Below are positions 11,401 through 20,756 of a stretch of 64,000 nucleotides of DNA, piece after piece. The stretch is from Spirosoma telluris (lineage in GTDB: Bacteria > Bacteroidota > Bacteroidia > Cytophagales > Spirosomataceae). Under the pieces are notes generated by a model. That model did not search any database and was not told where the DNA came from. It saw only the letters and a program-made list of their open reading frames with translations. Location: positions 930,001 to 994,000 of the forward strand of contig QLII01000001.1 of assembly GCA_003259005.1 (NCBI GenBank), given 5' to 3'. Position numbers and translations under genes: made by a program. How positions within the stretch are numbered: position 1 is the first letter of the stretch; every line of letters begins with the position of its first letter.

Positions 11401-12644
11401 GGTTGTGTGAGCACCACCTCGACCACCCTATCCAGTAACACCGCTACTATTACGGTTAGTAATCCCACGATCAGCACGGGTACAACGGGTACGCCCTTCA
11501 CCCAGAGCTTCACGGCCACAGGAGGAGTAACACCCCAAAGCTTTACCTTAGCCACCGGTACGTTACCCTCGGGACTAAGTCTGGCCACCGATACGGGTGT
11601 CTTGTTGGGCACACCCGGTCAAAGTGGTACTTTCCCATCACGGTGCAAGCTACCGATGCTAATGGCTGCTCAGGAATCGGTGAAACCTATACGCTGGTGA
11701 TCAACAGCCCTATACCCACTCTTAGCAACTTATCCGCAAGTTCAGCCACCCTCTGCGCGGGTAGTCCGGTCACGTTTACGGCTACAGTGGGCAACGTATC
11801 AGGCAGCTACAACTATACCCTTGCTAACGGGACCAGCCCCGCCCTGACAGGTACGGCCACGAGTACCGCCTTCAGCCAATCCCTAATTACGACCGATTCG
11901 GGCACACAAACCTTTAGTCTGACGGTGGGCAGCAATGGACAAACGATTACTGCGGCTACTACACTGACGGTCAATACACTACCATCCCTGAGCGTGTCTC
12001 CAACTAGTGCTACCCTGACCAACGCCAGTCCAGCCACCACGCTAACGGCTACAGGAACCGGCAGCTTCCTGTGGTCGACCGGGCAAAACTCATCAGTCAT
12101 CTCGGTTACAGCTAGTGGGCTCTACTCGGTCACCCTGACCAATGCCAATGGTTGTAGTAGCACAGCCAGTGTGCCCGTGACGGGTTCAGATCTAACGATA
12201 AACATCGACCTACCCCAGGCTAACTTCGCGGCTTCGGGTACGGCTTCGGTAGGCAACTTTGTCGTCAATGTCTTTGAAGTGGGGGGCTTACCTACTTCCT
12301 CAGGTAATGTACGAATCACCATCACCGCTCCGGTGGGCTACACTTTATCTTTCCCTCCCTCGCTGACCGCGATTCAGGTTACAGGAGGCAGCTTGACTCC
12401 GATCAACAACGCCCAGTGGACAGTAAGCACGAATCTAGCCAATCGGCAGCTTACCCTAACGATGGCCAGTGGGGCCTTTATTGGGGCTGGTGGGGAATCG
12501 AGTTTAGGCTTTAGTATGACCCGGACCAGCGCCAATTCGGGTAGTGTATCAAGCATCACGGTAAATGTTGCCGATGATCTGACCATGACCTACGATGGCA
12601 ATTTGGCCAATAATGTCTATGCCCGAGTCATCAGTGGGTTGTAG
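8419..12644 (+). CDS. Large secreted CSLREA / choice-of-anchor / Ig-like repeat protein
   Basis: One gene of about 1,400 residues, appearing as four ORFs because single G or C bases are missing near 10384, 10498, 10972 and 11634. The start at 8419 puts a hydrophobic export segment at about residues 20-38. Order: six-bladed propeller-like repeats (YLYYTASDG, YLYYAVSDN, IALDKTNNRVYM), a CSLREA motif (GGVCTLRAAMQEANAL), parallel beta-helix repeats, a choice-of-anchor Q-type end (GSPAINAGTG, TDIGAFES), Ig-like modules, a putative Ig segment (LPSGLSLATDTG) and a C-terminal DUF11-like domain. No type 9 sorting domain is evident at the end. Likely a cell-surface or matrix protein; binding partner unknown. 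The Thr/Ser-rich composition fits this class. Confidence 0.82.
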
Positions 12645-12722
12645 GCGCTAAGTATGAGGGGAGAATGCAGATCAATCGTATTCACTTCTCATACTTTATC
12701 AATCTGTAGCTAGGAAACAGGT

Positions 12723-13049
12723 ATGAGAAAAATCCGAACAGGCCAACATGGGGTCAATAATTTCGACCCTCAAACCGTGCTTTATCTAACAGGCGATGTG
12801 AACTATAGTCGGGTTCACCTGGCATCGGGCCAGCTTTTGGTGTCGAGCCGTACCCTGAAATGGTTTGCAGATCAATGGCCCCATTTTGTAAGGGTACACA
12901 AGAACGCCCTGGTCAATCCCGCTTACATTCACGATCTAAAGCTGGCTTCTACTGGTAGACAGACGAGTTACCTGATTATGCATAATGAGGCTAAATTATT
13001 GATTTCGCGCCGACAATTACCCTTACTTTTAGAACAGTTTAGGCCGTAA
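12723..13049 (+). CDS. Stand-alone LytTR DNA-binding protein
   Basis: A 108-residue protein that is only a LytTR domain: VLYLTGDVNYSRVHL, LKWFADQWPHFVRVHKNALVNP and a C-terminal LLISRRQLPLLL. There is no receiver. It starts 78 bases after the large surface protein on the same strand, so the two may be co-transcribed and this may regulate it. Single-domain LytTR proteins of this length are common in Cytophagales. Start at ATG 12723 fits the domain boundary. Confidence 0.85.
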   Translation: MRKIRTGQHGVNNFDPQTVLYLTGDVNYSRVHLASGQLLVSSRTLKWFADQWPHFVRVHKNALVNPAYIHDLKLASTGRQTSYLIMHNEAKLLISRRQLPLLLEQFRP

Positions 13050-13266
13050 ACTCATAAGTGCCCTTTTCCAGGCTAAACCGATTGCCGGTATGTTCATCCG
13101 TGGATGTAGTAATTAGCCTAAACAAGTCTATCCCTTATCTAAACTAGCCCGATCCCCGTCAAAAACCGTTCAGTTAAATGGGTCAATTACGGTTGACTAT
13201 TAAACTGTATTGGCCTGTAAACTAACTTATTGGTATTGCGAAGACTAATCAGTGAAATCGTCCAAT

Positions 13267-13693
13267 TTACACTTCCCATTGAGTGGAGTATTCATGCCAT
13301 TGTTCGAGTAAAAAATCAGCTAAGTCTGCGCCAGCAGCTCGTTCATCCTCCGGTGCATTATCTTCCAGATAGGCCGAAACGGTGATCTGAAGTCCTTGTC
13401 CTAACACCACGGCCATCCAGATAAAGCCAGAAAAATAGGACATACTGATAATCGCTGTTTTGGGGGCTTCCACCAGAGCAATCGGTTGATCGGCATCGGC
13501 AGTTTGCAGTTGGGGCAACCCAAACAGGGTGGTTCGGCTTCGCTGCTGGCCATCTTTTACGATCTATACGGGTGAATTTTTTAAGCCTCGATAGTTCAAT
13601 TGGTGCAAAACCGCGTATACTAGGTTTCTTACCAGCACTCAAAGCTAAAGGGCGGAGCGGCACTACAGCCCCAAAATCCACGCGTTTTGACAA
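13267..13693 (-). pseudogene. Toprim-like (DUF6371-type) mobile-element protein fragment
   Basis: Two overlapping minus-strand frames join into one remnant. The C-terminal part reads TTLFGLPQLQTADADQPIALVEAPKTAIISM then FIWMAV, resembling the toprim-like core (VE-x-KTA-I-S ... WLA) of Bacteroidota plasmid or transposon primases. The N-terminal frame (13693 down to about 13560) gives FGAVVPLRPLAL, SIRGFAPIELSR. Zinc-finger and helicase parts are missing. The family match is by memory of the motif, so only moderate. A second primase-like remnant is at 35690-36277. Confidence 0.45.
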
Positions 13694-13705
13694 AAATTGG
13701 AACGT

Positions 13706-14440
13706 TTAAACAGCTTCCGATTTAATAAAAATCGACTGCGTATCTGTATCAAAGATGAGTATACCTTCATCAGTATCATTCAATTGGCCGACCAATACAC
13801 CTTCATGGGTCCAGATTGAGGAATTTCCCGCACTCTCAACGTTATCGCAGGGGCCAACGCAGTTTGCCATGAGTACCGGCATCGAATAAGAGCTGGCAAT
13901 TTCCGCTAATCGTTTAGTCGCTTTTTCAATGCCCTCAGCCGTTTTGGCGACACTGGCCAAGTAAATGTCGGCTCCATGTTTAGCCATATAGTCTGCATGG
14001 TCGGGAACCGATAATTCATAGCAGATGGCCAGCGCGATTTTAGTAGAGTTTACCGTCAAAAACACCTGCTCCTGACCATTCCTAAAATAAGGCTCTTCAT
14101 CGGGATGTAAATACTGTTTTGAATAGGTTTGTCGGGGCTGATCGGGTTGGAAAATGATCGTGCTGATTCGAATCCCCATATCACTCCTTGTTGGCATACC
14201 GACACCAATTGTAATCTGGTTAGTATCACTGATTTGTTGAAACCGATCAAATCGACGATCATCCTGCCTCGTCGCCAGTCTGTTGGCCAGTTCAGGTTCG
14301 TAGCCTGTTATCGATAATTCAGGGAAAATAATCAGATCTACTCCTTTCGAAATGGCTTCCCCGATTAGTTTACAATGATTCTCAATGTTTTGTATAATGT
14401 CGCCTTTAACGGCTCTGGTCTGTGCCACACAAAGTTTCAT
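13706..14440 (-). CDS. Carbon-nitrogen hydrolase (nitrilase superfamily)
   Basis: A 244-residue protein from ATG 14440 (MKLCVAQTRAVKGDI). The catalytic triad is visible: Glu in IIFPELSITGYE, Lys in YSKQYLHPDEE and Cys in LAICYELSVPDHA. The family hydrolyses amides or nitriles; the closest biochemical group (amidase, carbamoylase or other) cannot be fixed from sequence alone. An upstream ATG at 14470 adds 10 residues with no family match. It lies about 100 bases downstream of the Tet(X)-like gene on the same strand and may share its transcript. Confidence 0.85.
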   Translation of the reverse strand: MKLCVAQTRAVKGDIIQNIENHCKLIGEAISKGVDLIIFPELSITGYEPELANRLATRQDDRRFDRFQQISDTNQITIGVGMPTRSDMGIRISTIIFQPDQPRQTYSKQYLHPDEEPYFRNGQEQVFLTVNSTKIALAICYELSVPDHADYMAKHGADIYLASVAKTAEGIEKATKRLAEIASSYSMPVLMANCVGPCDNVESAGNSSIWTHEGVLVGQLNDTDEGILIFDTDTQSIFIKSEAV

Positions 14441-14546
14441 TTTGTTCGGTAGGCTTACATTGCTAAGCAATTACTTAATAGTTTGAAACACTCTTGTTCA
14501 ATTTGCCTCGTCGGTGCCACCAGGCTAAAACCATTGTAGGGGTTCG

Positions 14547-15706
14547 CTAGTGTCCGCTAAAAAACTCAAGCATGGTGCTCAATGCTTTTTCGCTGTGCAT
14601 TACTTCCCCATTGTCAAGTGATTCCTTAGCTGCGGTTGATGCTCGTTTACGCATACTTAGTTCGTATACAGAAATGGCTTCCTGTACCGTAGTATAGTTG
14701 TTGGAGGTTAAACAGTCACTTAATTCCAATGCATCAAGCATAGCCATATTTGCCCCTTCGCCTGCAAAGGGTGGCATAACGTGTGCCGCATCACCTAGCA
14801 TTGTTAGATTAGGCAAGGGTTCCCACATTTGATCTAAAGGCATACAATAAATCGGGCGTGGAATAAAAGGCGTTGCTGCCTGTTCAAACAGTTCATGCCA
14901 GCTAGGGCTCCATTCTAAATAGAATGTTTTAAACCAGTCGAGTACCTGTGTTTTATCCGTGAAGTCTAAACCACTTTGTGTTGTCCAGTTTTCATCTGCT
15001 TTAAAGCTTACATAAAAACCAATTTCACCATTGCCCTTTTGACCCATCAGTATATTCTTTTTATTCCCGAAAGCCATTATTTTTCCACTGTTGAGCAATT
15101 TAAAAATTTGAGGGGCTGCCTTTTTTGCGTCATAAATGTTACCTTCCAGCATGGTGACGCCCGAATAAAAGGCTTTGATAGGGGTAATATAGGGACGGAT
15201 TTTTGAGTTGGCTCCGTCAGCCGCAATAACAACGTCGGCGTAAACTGAATTGCCATTTTTGAAATGCAGCAGCCAACCGTCATTTTGTTTGTCCATTGAC
15301 ATAAAATGGCTGTCCCATACCACTGTTTCAGGCTGTAAGGATTCCAGTAGTATTGTTCGCAATGTCCCACGGTCTATTTCTGGACGAAAATGGGGTTCCC
15401 GAAATTTTCTTCCACTTTAACGTCGTGGTCGCTGAAAAGAACTTCGGCCTGTTCATTAACTAGTTTCTTTCTGTCTGCTTTAGGGAGAAAGTTATTTTTA
15501 AACTCGTCTAACAGATTCGCTTTACGTAGGGCTGCCAAACCCGAATCTTCGTGTAAGTCAAGCGGTGAGCCTTGTACACGGGCGTATTTAGTCAAGTCTC
15601 GCTCATACACATTTACGTCTACTCCTCTAAGCTGTAAAAGCGTTGCTAAAGTTAGTCCACCGGGACCACCGCCCACGATAGCAATTTTTTTGTCTTGTAA
15701 TTTCAT
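14547..15706 (-). CDS. Tet(X)-like FAD-dependent monooxygenase
   Basis: About 387 residues after repairing one missing C near 15398. N-terminal FAD-binding Rossmann motif IVGGGPGGLTLATLLQ, conserved LDLHEDSG and RPEIDRGTLRTILLESL, and second FAD motif MLGDAAHVMPPFAGEGANMA. The order and wording follow the Tet(X) flavoprotein monooxygenases, which hydroxylate and inactivate tetracyclines, but many homologues in environmental Bacteroidota have other substrates. Divergently organised? No: the AraC-type regulator lies immediately upstream on the same strand (gap 29 bases), so the pair forms an operon. Resistance activity is inference only. Confidence 0.82.
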
Positions 15707-15735
15707 GCCGTTTGCTTTTGATTAACAGCACAAAA

Positions 15736-16490
15736 TTATTTTGACTCAAGCATTGAAAATTGTATAAATCGGTCGTTTTGGTTTCGTTTAAGTTCTTTAG
15801 GAGATACCCCGAAAGCTTTTTTACTTCTTTGATGAAATGTGACTGGTCGGCGAAGTCTTGCTGTGGAAATAATTTACCCTCTTTAATATGACTGAACGAA
15901 GCTCGAAAGCGGAGAATAGTACAATAGGCTTTTAAGGAAATCCCAAATTGCTGATTGAAGTACCGGTTGATTTGCCGACTGCTCCAGGCTACTTTTTCTG
16001 AAAGCTCCTGTACGGTCAAAGCTCCGTTTGATGAATAAATAAGATCAAAAAGCTTTTGCTTTTTATTGTCGATTGCTGTTGGTAACAGTGATTGAATCTT
16101 TTGCGAAGCCTTTTGGTAAAAGTGGTCAAAGTCCTGTAAATCATTTGCATTGAAATGCCAAAAGTCCACAGGTAGATATTTGGCATTGTCCACCAGGTTA
16201 GAAACTGTATCCTGAAAAATATATTCCGTTGCCAATAGTTTGAAACTTATCGCAAACATAATCGTCTTAGCAGCCAAAGTCGCTTGATCAGGGTGTGTTT
16301 CAAGACCTGAAAGGGTAATGTGAAAAGGCTCGATTGCCGATTGCGAGAAAAACAAATCAATTCGTCCATCTGGCAAAATGACAACGTCTTTGTCGTTGTC
16401 TGAATTGTTTTTCAATAACCAAAAACTTTCTATGAAATCAGCAAAAGACTTATCAGGTTTTATAATTTTATAGTCAAAGTCGTTGTCCAT
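15736..16490 (-). CDS. AraC-family transcriptional regulator
   Basis: About 251 residues. The N-terminal half (FADFIESFWLLKN, VVILPDGRIDLFFS) is the DUF6597-type ligand domain that often precedes AraC domains. The C-terminal helix-turn-helix includes VQELSEKVAWSSRQINRYFN and QDFADQSHFIKEVKKLSG. One G is missing near 15808; restoring it gives the normal family end (VSPKELKRNQNDRFIQFS) and a stop at 15736-15738. It is upstream of the Tet(X)-like gene and is its likely regulator. Confidence 0.85.
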
Positions 16491-16548
16491 TAGTAATGTA
16501 TCTCTTGAAAATGATGCATGATGCCTTGTTTTTATAGGCAGTTTATTA

Positions 16549-17193
16549 TTATTGTAGTTGTTGCCGAAGGATATTATTTAGTTCATCCGCTCTGTTCAAT
16601 GTCATTAAGTGTCCACCATTTTTTATTGCCCCGTTGCAGTTTACATACCTAAAAGGTAAAATCTTGTCACTTGTTCCGTGAATATGAAATAGATTTTTAG
16701 GTAGTTTTTGGTTTTTCCATCGAGCGACTTTATCAATTGCCCATTTTAAAAAAACTGGATCGGTGTCCATAAGAATTTGCCTTAAGATCTGTTTGTCAAA
16801 CGTTGATTTTGCTCCAAAAAACCAGTTTGTCATAAAGTTTGAACTTTTTAAAAGCCTGGTTGGTAAAAGGTTGTGAAACCCAAGATGTCCAGCAAAACGA
16901 TAGTAGAATGGAATTTCTGTATTTTCCTTAGCTGACGCTATTAAAATTACTTTTTCCGTATCAATCTGTTTTGACACTTCAATGGCTATAATTCCACCAA
17001 ATGAAAGCCCAATTAAAGTTGGTTTTGTTGTCTTAATTTGCTCAAGGATCCGTGTTGTGTAGTGTTCAATTGTTTCTTTTTCCTGTGGAACAATCCATTT
17101 TATAAAAGTTGGCGAAAAGCCTGAAAAATCAAGTCGTTGAAAAGCCCGCTCATCTGCTCCAAGCCCACTAAATATGTAAAGTTTCTTTGTCAA
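16549..17193 (-). CDS. Alpha/beta hydrolase
   Basis: About 214 residues. The fold signature is clear: KLYIFSGLGADERAF, nucleophile Ser in LIGLSFGGIIAIE, a DKILPF segment before the acid position and His in KNGGHLMTLNRADE. Substrate unknown. The open frame runs upstream to 17310 but its first residues come from the IS5 end (GAMQQNQ), so I place the start at TTG 17193, where family similarity begins. The IS5-type insertion about 40 bases upstream may have displaced the original promoter. Confidence 0.75.
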   Translation of the reverse strand: MTKKLYIFSGLGADERAFQRLDFSGFSPTFIKWIVPQEKETIEHYTTRILEQIKTTKPTLIGLSFGGIIAIEVSKQIDTEKVILIASAKENTEIPFYYRFAGHLGFHNLLPTRLLKSSNFMTNWFFGAKSTFDKQILRQILMDTDPVFLKWAIDKVARWKNQKLPKNLFHIHGTSDKILPFRYVNCNGAIKNGGHLMTLNRADELNNILRQQLQ

Positions 17194-17287
17194 GTCATTC
17201 TTTGTTTTAGTGACGGGTTTTGGCACTGAAGTTTGGTTTTGTTGCATGGCTCCTGTAACGTAGCCCCTGAATGAAAACAGCACTGGA

Positions 17288-18304
17288 ATGGCGAACTTTG
17301 AGATCGCCAAACCTACAAAGTTGCCGCCTGACGGCTACCAGTGCTATGCCAAAACTACACTTTTTTACCCACGCCGACAACCAAGCCTCAAAAGCCGAAA
17401 AAGTGACCCAAAAGCCAAAACCCCCAAAGATAAATACCGACTCACGAATTGGCCTGACTACAACAAAGCGTTGATTAACAGAGGCTTCGTTACACTTTGG
17501 CTTGATGATGACACGCTGGCAAAGTGGTATTTCCAAGGAGCCCGTACTCCCGGTAGATTGATTCGCTATTCCGACCAATGCATTCAGGCGGCACTGGCTC
17601 TCAAAGCGCTCTTTCAGCTCGCGTTTCGACAGATAAAAGAATTGATTCAGAGCCTGTTATCGATTATGAAGATGGATTTACAAGTACCCAGCTATAGCCA
17701 GCTCTGTCGCCGACAGGCCAGTTTGTTCTCCTTTTCTGCTCCAGTTGCTGCTGAAGATAGCCCTGCTAAACTCCTCCATATCGTCATCGACAGTACAGGG
17801 CTAAAAGTGTATGGCGAAGGCGACAGGGCCGCCCGTGCGGTGGAAGGTCAATAAGCATGGAGCTGATAAACGCCGTACTTGGCGTAAATTGCATTTGGCA
17901 ACCGATGAAGCTACCACCGACATCCACGCGGTTGAAACGACTACTAATGCGAAAAGTGATGGGGAAATGGTCAAGACCTTACTGGCTGCTATTAAGCAGC
18001 GTACTGCCAAATTAGGTGGCGATGGGGCCTACGATCAGGTCAAGGTGTATAATGAACTGGCAAGTCGCCATATTCAGCCTTTATTCCCACCTCGTGCGAA
18101 CGCTGTGATTTGGACGGGTGAAGCAGGCAACGACTTAATACGTCCTCGTAATGAGGCTCTTATGAAGTCCGAAGCAGTCGGTTTAGCCGAGTAGAAACGC
18201 CAGAGTGGTTATCATCGTCGTAGTAAAGCAGAAACGGTGATGTTTCGCTGGAAGACGAGTTTTGGTGAATGGTTATCCAGCCAATGTAGCTATGCAACAA
18301 AGCC
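17288..18304 (+). pseudogene. IS5-family transposase, disrupted
   Basis: First frame (from 17288) has the usual N-terminal YRLTNWPDYNKALINRG and LWLDDDTLAKWY, then HIVIDSTGLKVYGEG with the first catalytic Asp. After YGEG about 16 bases of GC-rich DNA (near 17824-17839) shift the frame; the protein resumes as WKVNKHGADKRRTWRKLHLA, then LGGDGAYD with the second Asp. GLAE is followed by TAG where Trp is expected (18193), then KRQSGYHRRSKAETVMFRWK with the catalytic Glu. Three lesions make it inactive. Confidence 0.82.
17825..17841 (+). repeat. GC-rich micro-repeat inside the IS5 transposase
   Basis: AGGGCCGCCCGTGCGGT interrupts the reading frame between YGEG and WKVNKHG, where family members have a single Glu codon. 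It matches 20041-20060 (opposite orientation) and 7650-7669. Confidence 0.55.
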
Positions 18305-18348
18305 ATTACGTTAGTACAATTTTGTATTTTTTTTAACTTTTTTTCGCG

Positions 18349-19419
18349 ATGCAATCAAATAAATCCATTTTATTAATTGGTTATGACGCTAATTTATGTT
18401 TAGGAATGATCTATTGTCTTAAATCGTTTCATCATAATTTTTATTTACTTACCATGAATAGAAAGAACGCTGCTAAATTTTCTAAGTTCATTAGAAAAAC
18501 CTATTACTATAATAGTTATGATCATTTAGATGATCAGATTATCGATATTATAAAGACGCACAAGATTGATTTAATTATGCCTTATGATGAGCTTGAAGGC
18601 AGATGGATAAGAGAAAATATGGAATTACTAAGTAAATATTCTACTTGCATGGGGCACAGAGATTCAATATTTTGACATTGGTATCAATAAAAAACGTTTA
18701 GCAGAGTTTTTAACTGTTCATGATTTACCTTGTCCGAAATTCGCTGCTGTAACCACGGCAGAGGAATTACAGATGGAATCGTCAAAAATAGGATTTCCGT
18801 TGATTGTGAAACCGACCAGAAGTAATTTTGGTCGAGGCATCAAAAAGTTTGAAAAATGGGAAGACTTAAAAACATTCTATGATAATGATAAGGAAATTGA
18901 CAAAGAATATATTATTCAGCCATTTATCATCGGTAGTGATATTACCTGTAACGTAATTTGTAAAAATGGCGAAGTTTTGTGTCACAGTATTCAGGAGTCA
19001 CCGGTGAAATATGGTTCAAATTTTTCCCATAATGATATAATCGTCTTTCACGATGATAATCAGGTTATCAGAACGGTTGCTCGCATGATGAAACTGCTCC
19101 ATTGGAACGGAGTAGCCTGTGTAGACATTCGAAGAAATAACAAAGATCAATCCATTTTAATCCTAGAGATTAACGGACGCTTTTGGGCATCGATGGTTGC
19201 TTCATATATAAGAGCCGGTATCAATTTCCCGGAAATTATGGCGAGCCTTGCTTTGGGAGAAACAGTCGAATTCCCCTTCAACGTACGGCAAACCAAATAT
19301 CATTCACTCAATATTTTCAGGATAAACTACGGTTTAAGAAAGCTTCATTTAAAGACACTAAATATATCAGTTATTTTGCTGACCCTATTGCCCGACTGGC
19401 CCAATTGGTAGTACGATGA
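18349..19419 (+). pseudogene. ATP-grasp protein, AT-rich, frameshifted
   Basis: Frames 18349-18675 and 18773-19411 join through FDIGINKKRLAEFLTVHDLP. The order is a pre-ATP-grasp Rossmann part (SILLIGYDANLCLGMIYCL), then ATP-grasp elements FPLIVKPTRSNFGRGIKKF, YIIQPFIIGSDITCNV and ILEINGRFWASMVAS. ATP-grasp enzymes ligate carboxylates to amines or thiols. Two frame changes occur (about 18668 and about 19315), the first a +1 unlike the general pattern. It ends YFADPIARLAQLVVR at 19419. It is much more AT-rich than its neighbours and boxed between two IS elements, suggesting horizontal origin and decay. Whether it was ever complete is unclear. Confidence 0.7.
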
Positions 19420-19551
19420 TTGCTTTATTTCTTCTTGAATTCAAGTTTGAAGTGCACTTAACCTGATCTTCTTTTTAGTTGCTTTATGGATTTCCTCTCC
19501 CTTTACTTTAAAAAGAAAGCCAGCCGGATGAGGTAGATCACTTAGTTTTGG

Positions 19552-20537
19552 GTGTCGAATCCAAACAAACTAATGGCCCACTACGCCCAACTGATTCTTC
19601 AGCAAAGGTATCAAATCCAAGCCCTGACCCAACACCCCATTCTCCAAAAGCAAATTGCCAAACAGGTCGGAGTAACCCCTGCTACTATCAGCCGAGAACT
19701 CGCTCGTAATCGACTTAATGGCTCTTACCTGGCACTGGCGGCCCAGCAATGCAGCGGGGAATTGAGGCAACGGCAAGCCTATAGACTGACAGGCTCGCTC
19801 AAAGAAGGTATCCTGAAAGGGCTTAAGGAACGACATTCTCCCGAGCGGATTAGCGGGGTAATGGCCTTGGAAGCAGGCTGTAAAGTCATTAGTCATGAAG
19901 CCATTTATCAGTTCATGTATAGTCAAAATACTGCTGATGGACAGCCACTTACAACGTATCTTAGGATTCGTCACAAGAAACGATATAAAAAACGAGGGCA
20001 ACTTGAGAAGCGCGGCAGCATCCCTAACCGGGTCAGTATTGACCGCACGCGCGGCCTCGCAAAGACCAGCTATTGTCGAAGCCAACATGGAGGTTGGTCA
20101 TTGGGAAAGTGACACCGTACTTGGTGCCGAACAAGATGGGGTGCTGATGACACTGGTCGAACGAGTCACCAAGTACACGCTTATTGTCAAACTGCCCTCT
20201 AAATGCGCTGATTAAATGCTTCTTGAGGTGCATCTTACCTATCCTCTCAATTACATTCGATAACGGTAAAGAATTCACCCAACATCAACAAATGAGTAAG
20301 CAGTTGCAGGCTCCGATTTACTTCGCCCACCCGTACCATTCTTGGGAGCGTGGCCTCAATGAGAACACAAGTGGATTGATCAGGTAGTACATTCCTAAAA
20401 GGTGTCTATTTAGTATTGGTAAGTCCGTCGACATAAATTGGATTCAGGATCAACTCAATCACAAACCCCGCAAAACATTAGGCTTTCTAACTCCTGTCCA
20501 AGTTGCTCAAAAACAAGGTATTACACTTCAAACTTGA
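19552..20537 (+). pseudogene. IS30-family transposase, disrupted
   Basis: N-terminal helix-turn-helix: QKQIAKQVGVTPATISRELA. Then ERHSPERISGVMALE and HEAIYQFMY. After RVSID a GC-rich insertion of about 16-19 bases (within 20041-20060) shifts the frame; it resumes as RPAIVEANMEVGHWESDTVLG with the first catalytic Asp, then ITFDNGKEFTQHQQM with the second Asp, and SWERGLNENTSGLIRQ with the Glu. A further shift near 20210 and a TAG after GLIR complete the inactivation. Start may be GTG 19552 or ATG 19573. Confidence 0.82.
20041..20060 (-). repeat. GC-rich micro-repeat inside the IS30 transposase
   Basis: On the minus strand this reads GCGAGGCCGCGCGTGCGGTC, nearly the same as AGGGCCGCCCGTGCGGT in the IS5 transposase at 17825. 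It falls exactly at the frame break between RVSID and RPAIVEA. Confidence 0.55.
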
Positions 20538-20664
20538 GTCCCCGGTGGTTTAGGCCTTTGTTGAAGCTATTTTTTTTACCCTTTAAGCCATGCATAATGC
20601 ACTTTTGGACGACTAATCACTAGGCGACAATACAAAATGCACATCTTTTCAACTCAATAGTTAT

Positions 20665-20741
20665 TAACCACAGAGGCACAGAGAGCACAGAGTTTTAAAG
20701 CCCGTATTTAAAACTCTGTGTTCTCTGTGCCTCTGTGGTTA
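20665..20741. terminator. 35-bp near-perfect palindrome, CACAGAG type
   Basis: Arms 20665-20699 and 20707-20741 pair fully except for one G-U type position. The sequence is built from CACAGAG units, like the weaker palindrome at 41849-41924. It lies 16 bases past the stop of the CocE-type gene (minus strand) and also follows the IS30 element, so it can end transcripts from both sides. Confidence 0.7.
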
Positions 20742-20756
20742 CCGTTTACCCTTAGC

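Larger units (their letters stand above)
17235..18304 (+). mobile_element. IS5-family insertion sequence, defective
   Basis: Ends are GGTTTTGTTGCATGGCT (17235-17251) and the inverted GGCTTTGTTGCATAGCT (18288-18304), about 1,070 bp apart. The transposase inside has a short GC-rich insertion, a nonsense codon and a missing C-terminal segment: compared with the remnant at 6379-6829, about 100 bp between FGE and the right end is lost. No obvious target duplication is seen. It lies between the alpha/beta hydrolase and the ATP-grasp remnant. Confidence 0.8.
19441..20537 (+). mobile_element. IS30-family insertion sequence, defective
   Basis: Terminal inverted repeats TCAAGTTTGAAGTGCAC (19441-19457) and, inverted, TCAAGTTTGAAGTGTAA (20521-20537) bound an element of about 1.1 kb. 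The transposase stop codon lies within the right repeat. The transposase is broken in several places. No clear target duplication is visible. Confidence 0.82.
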
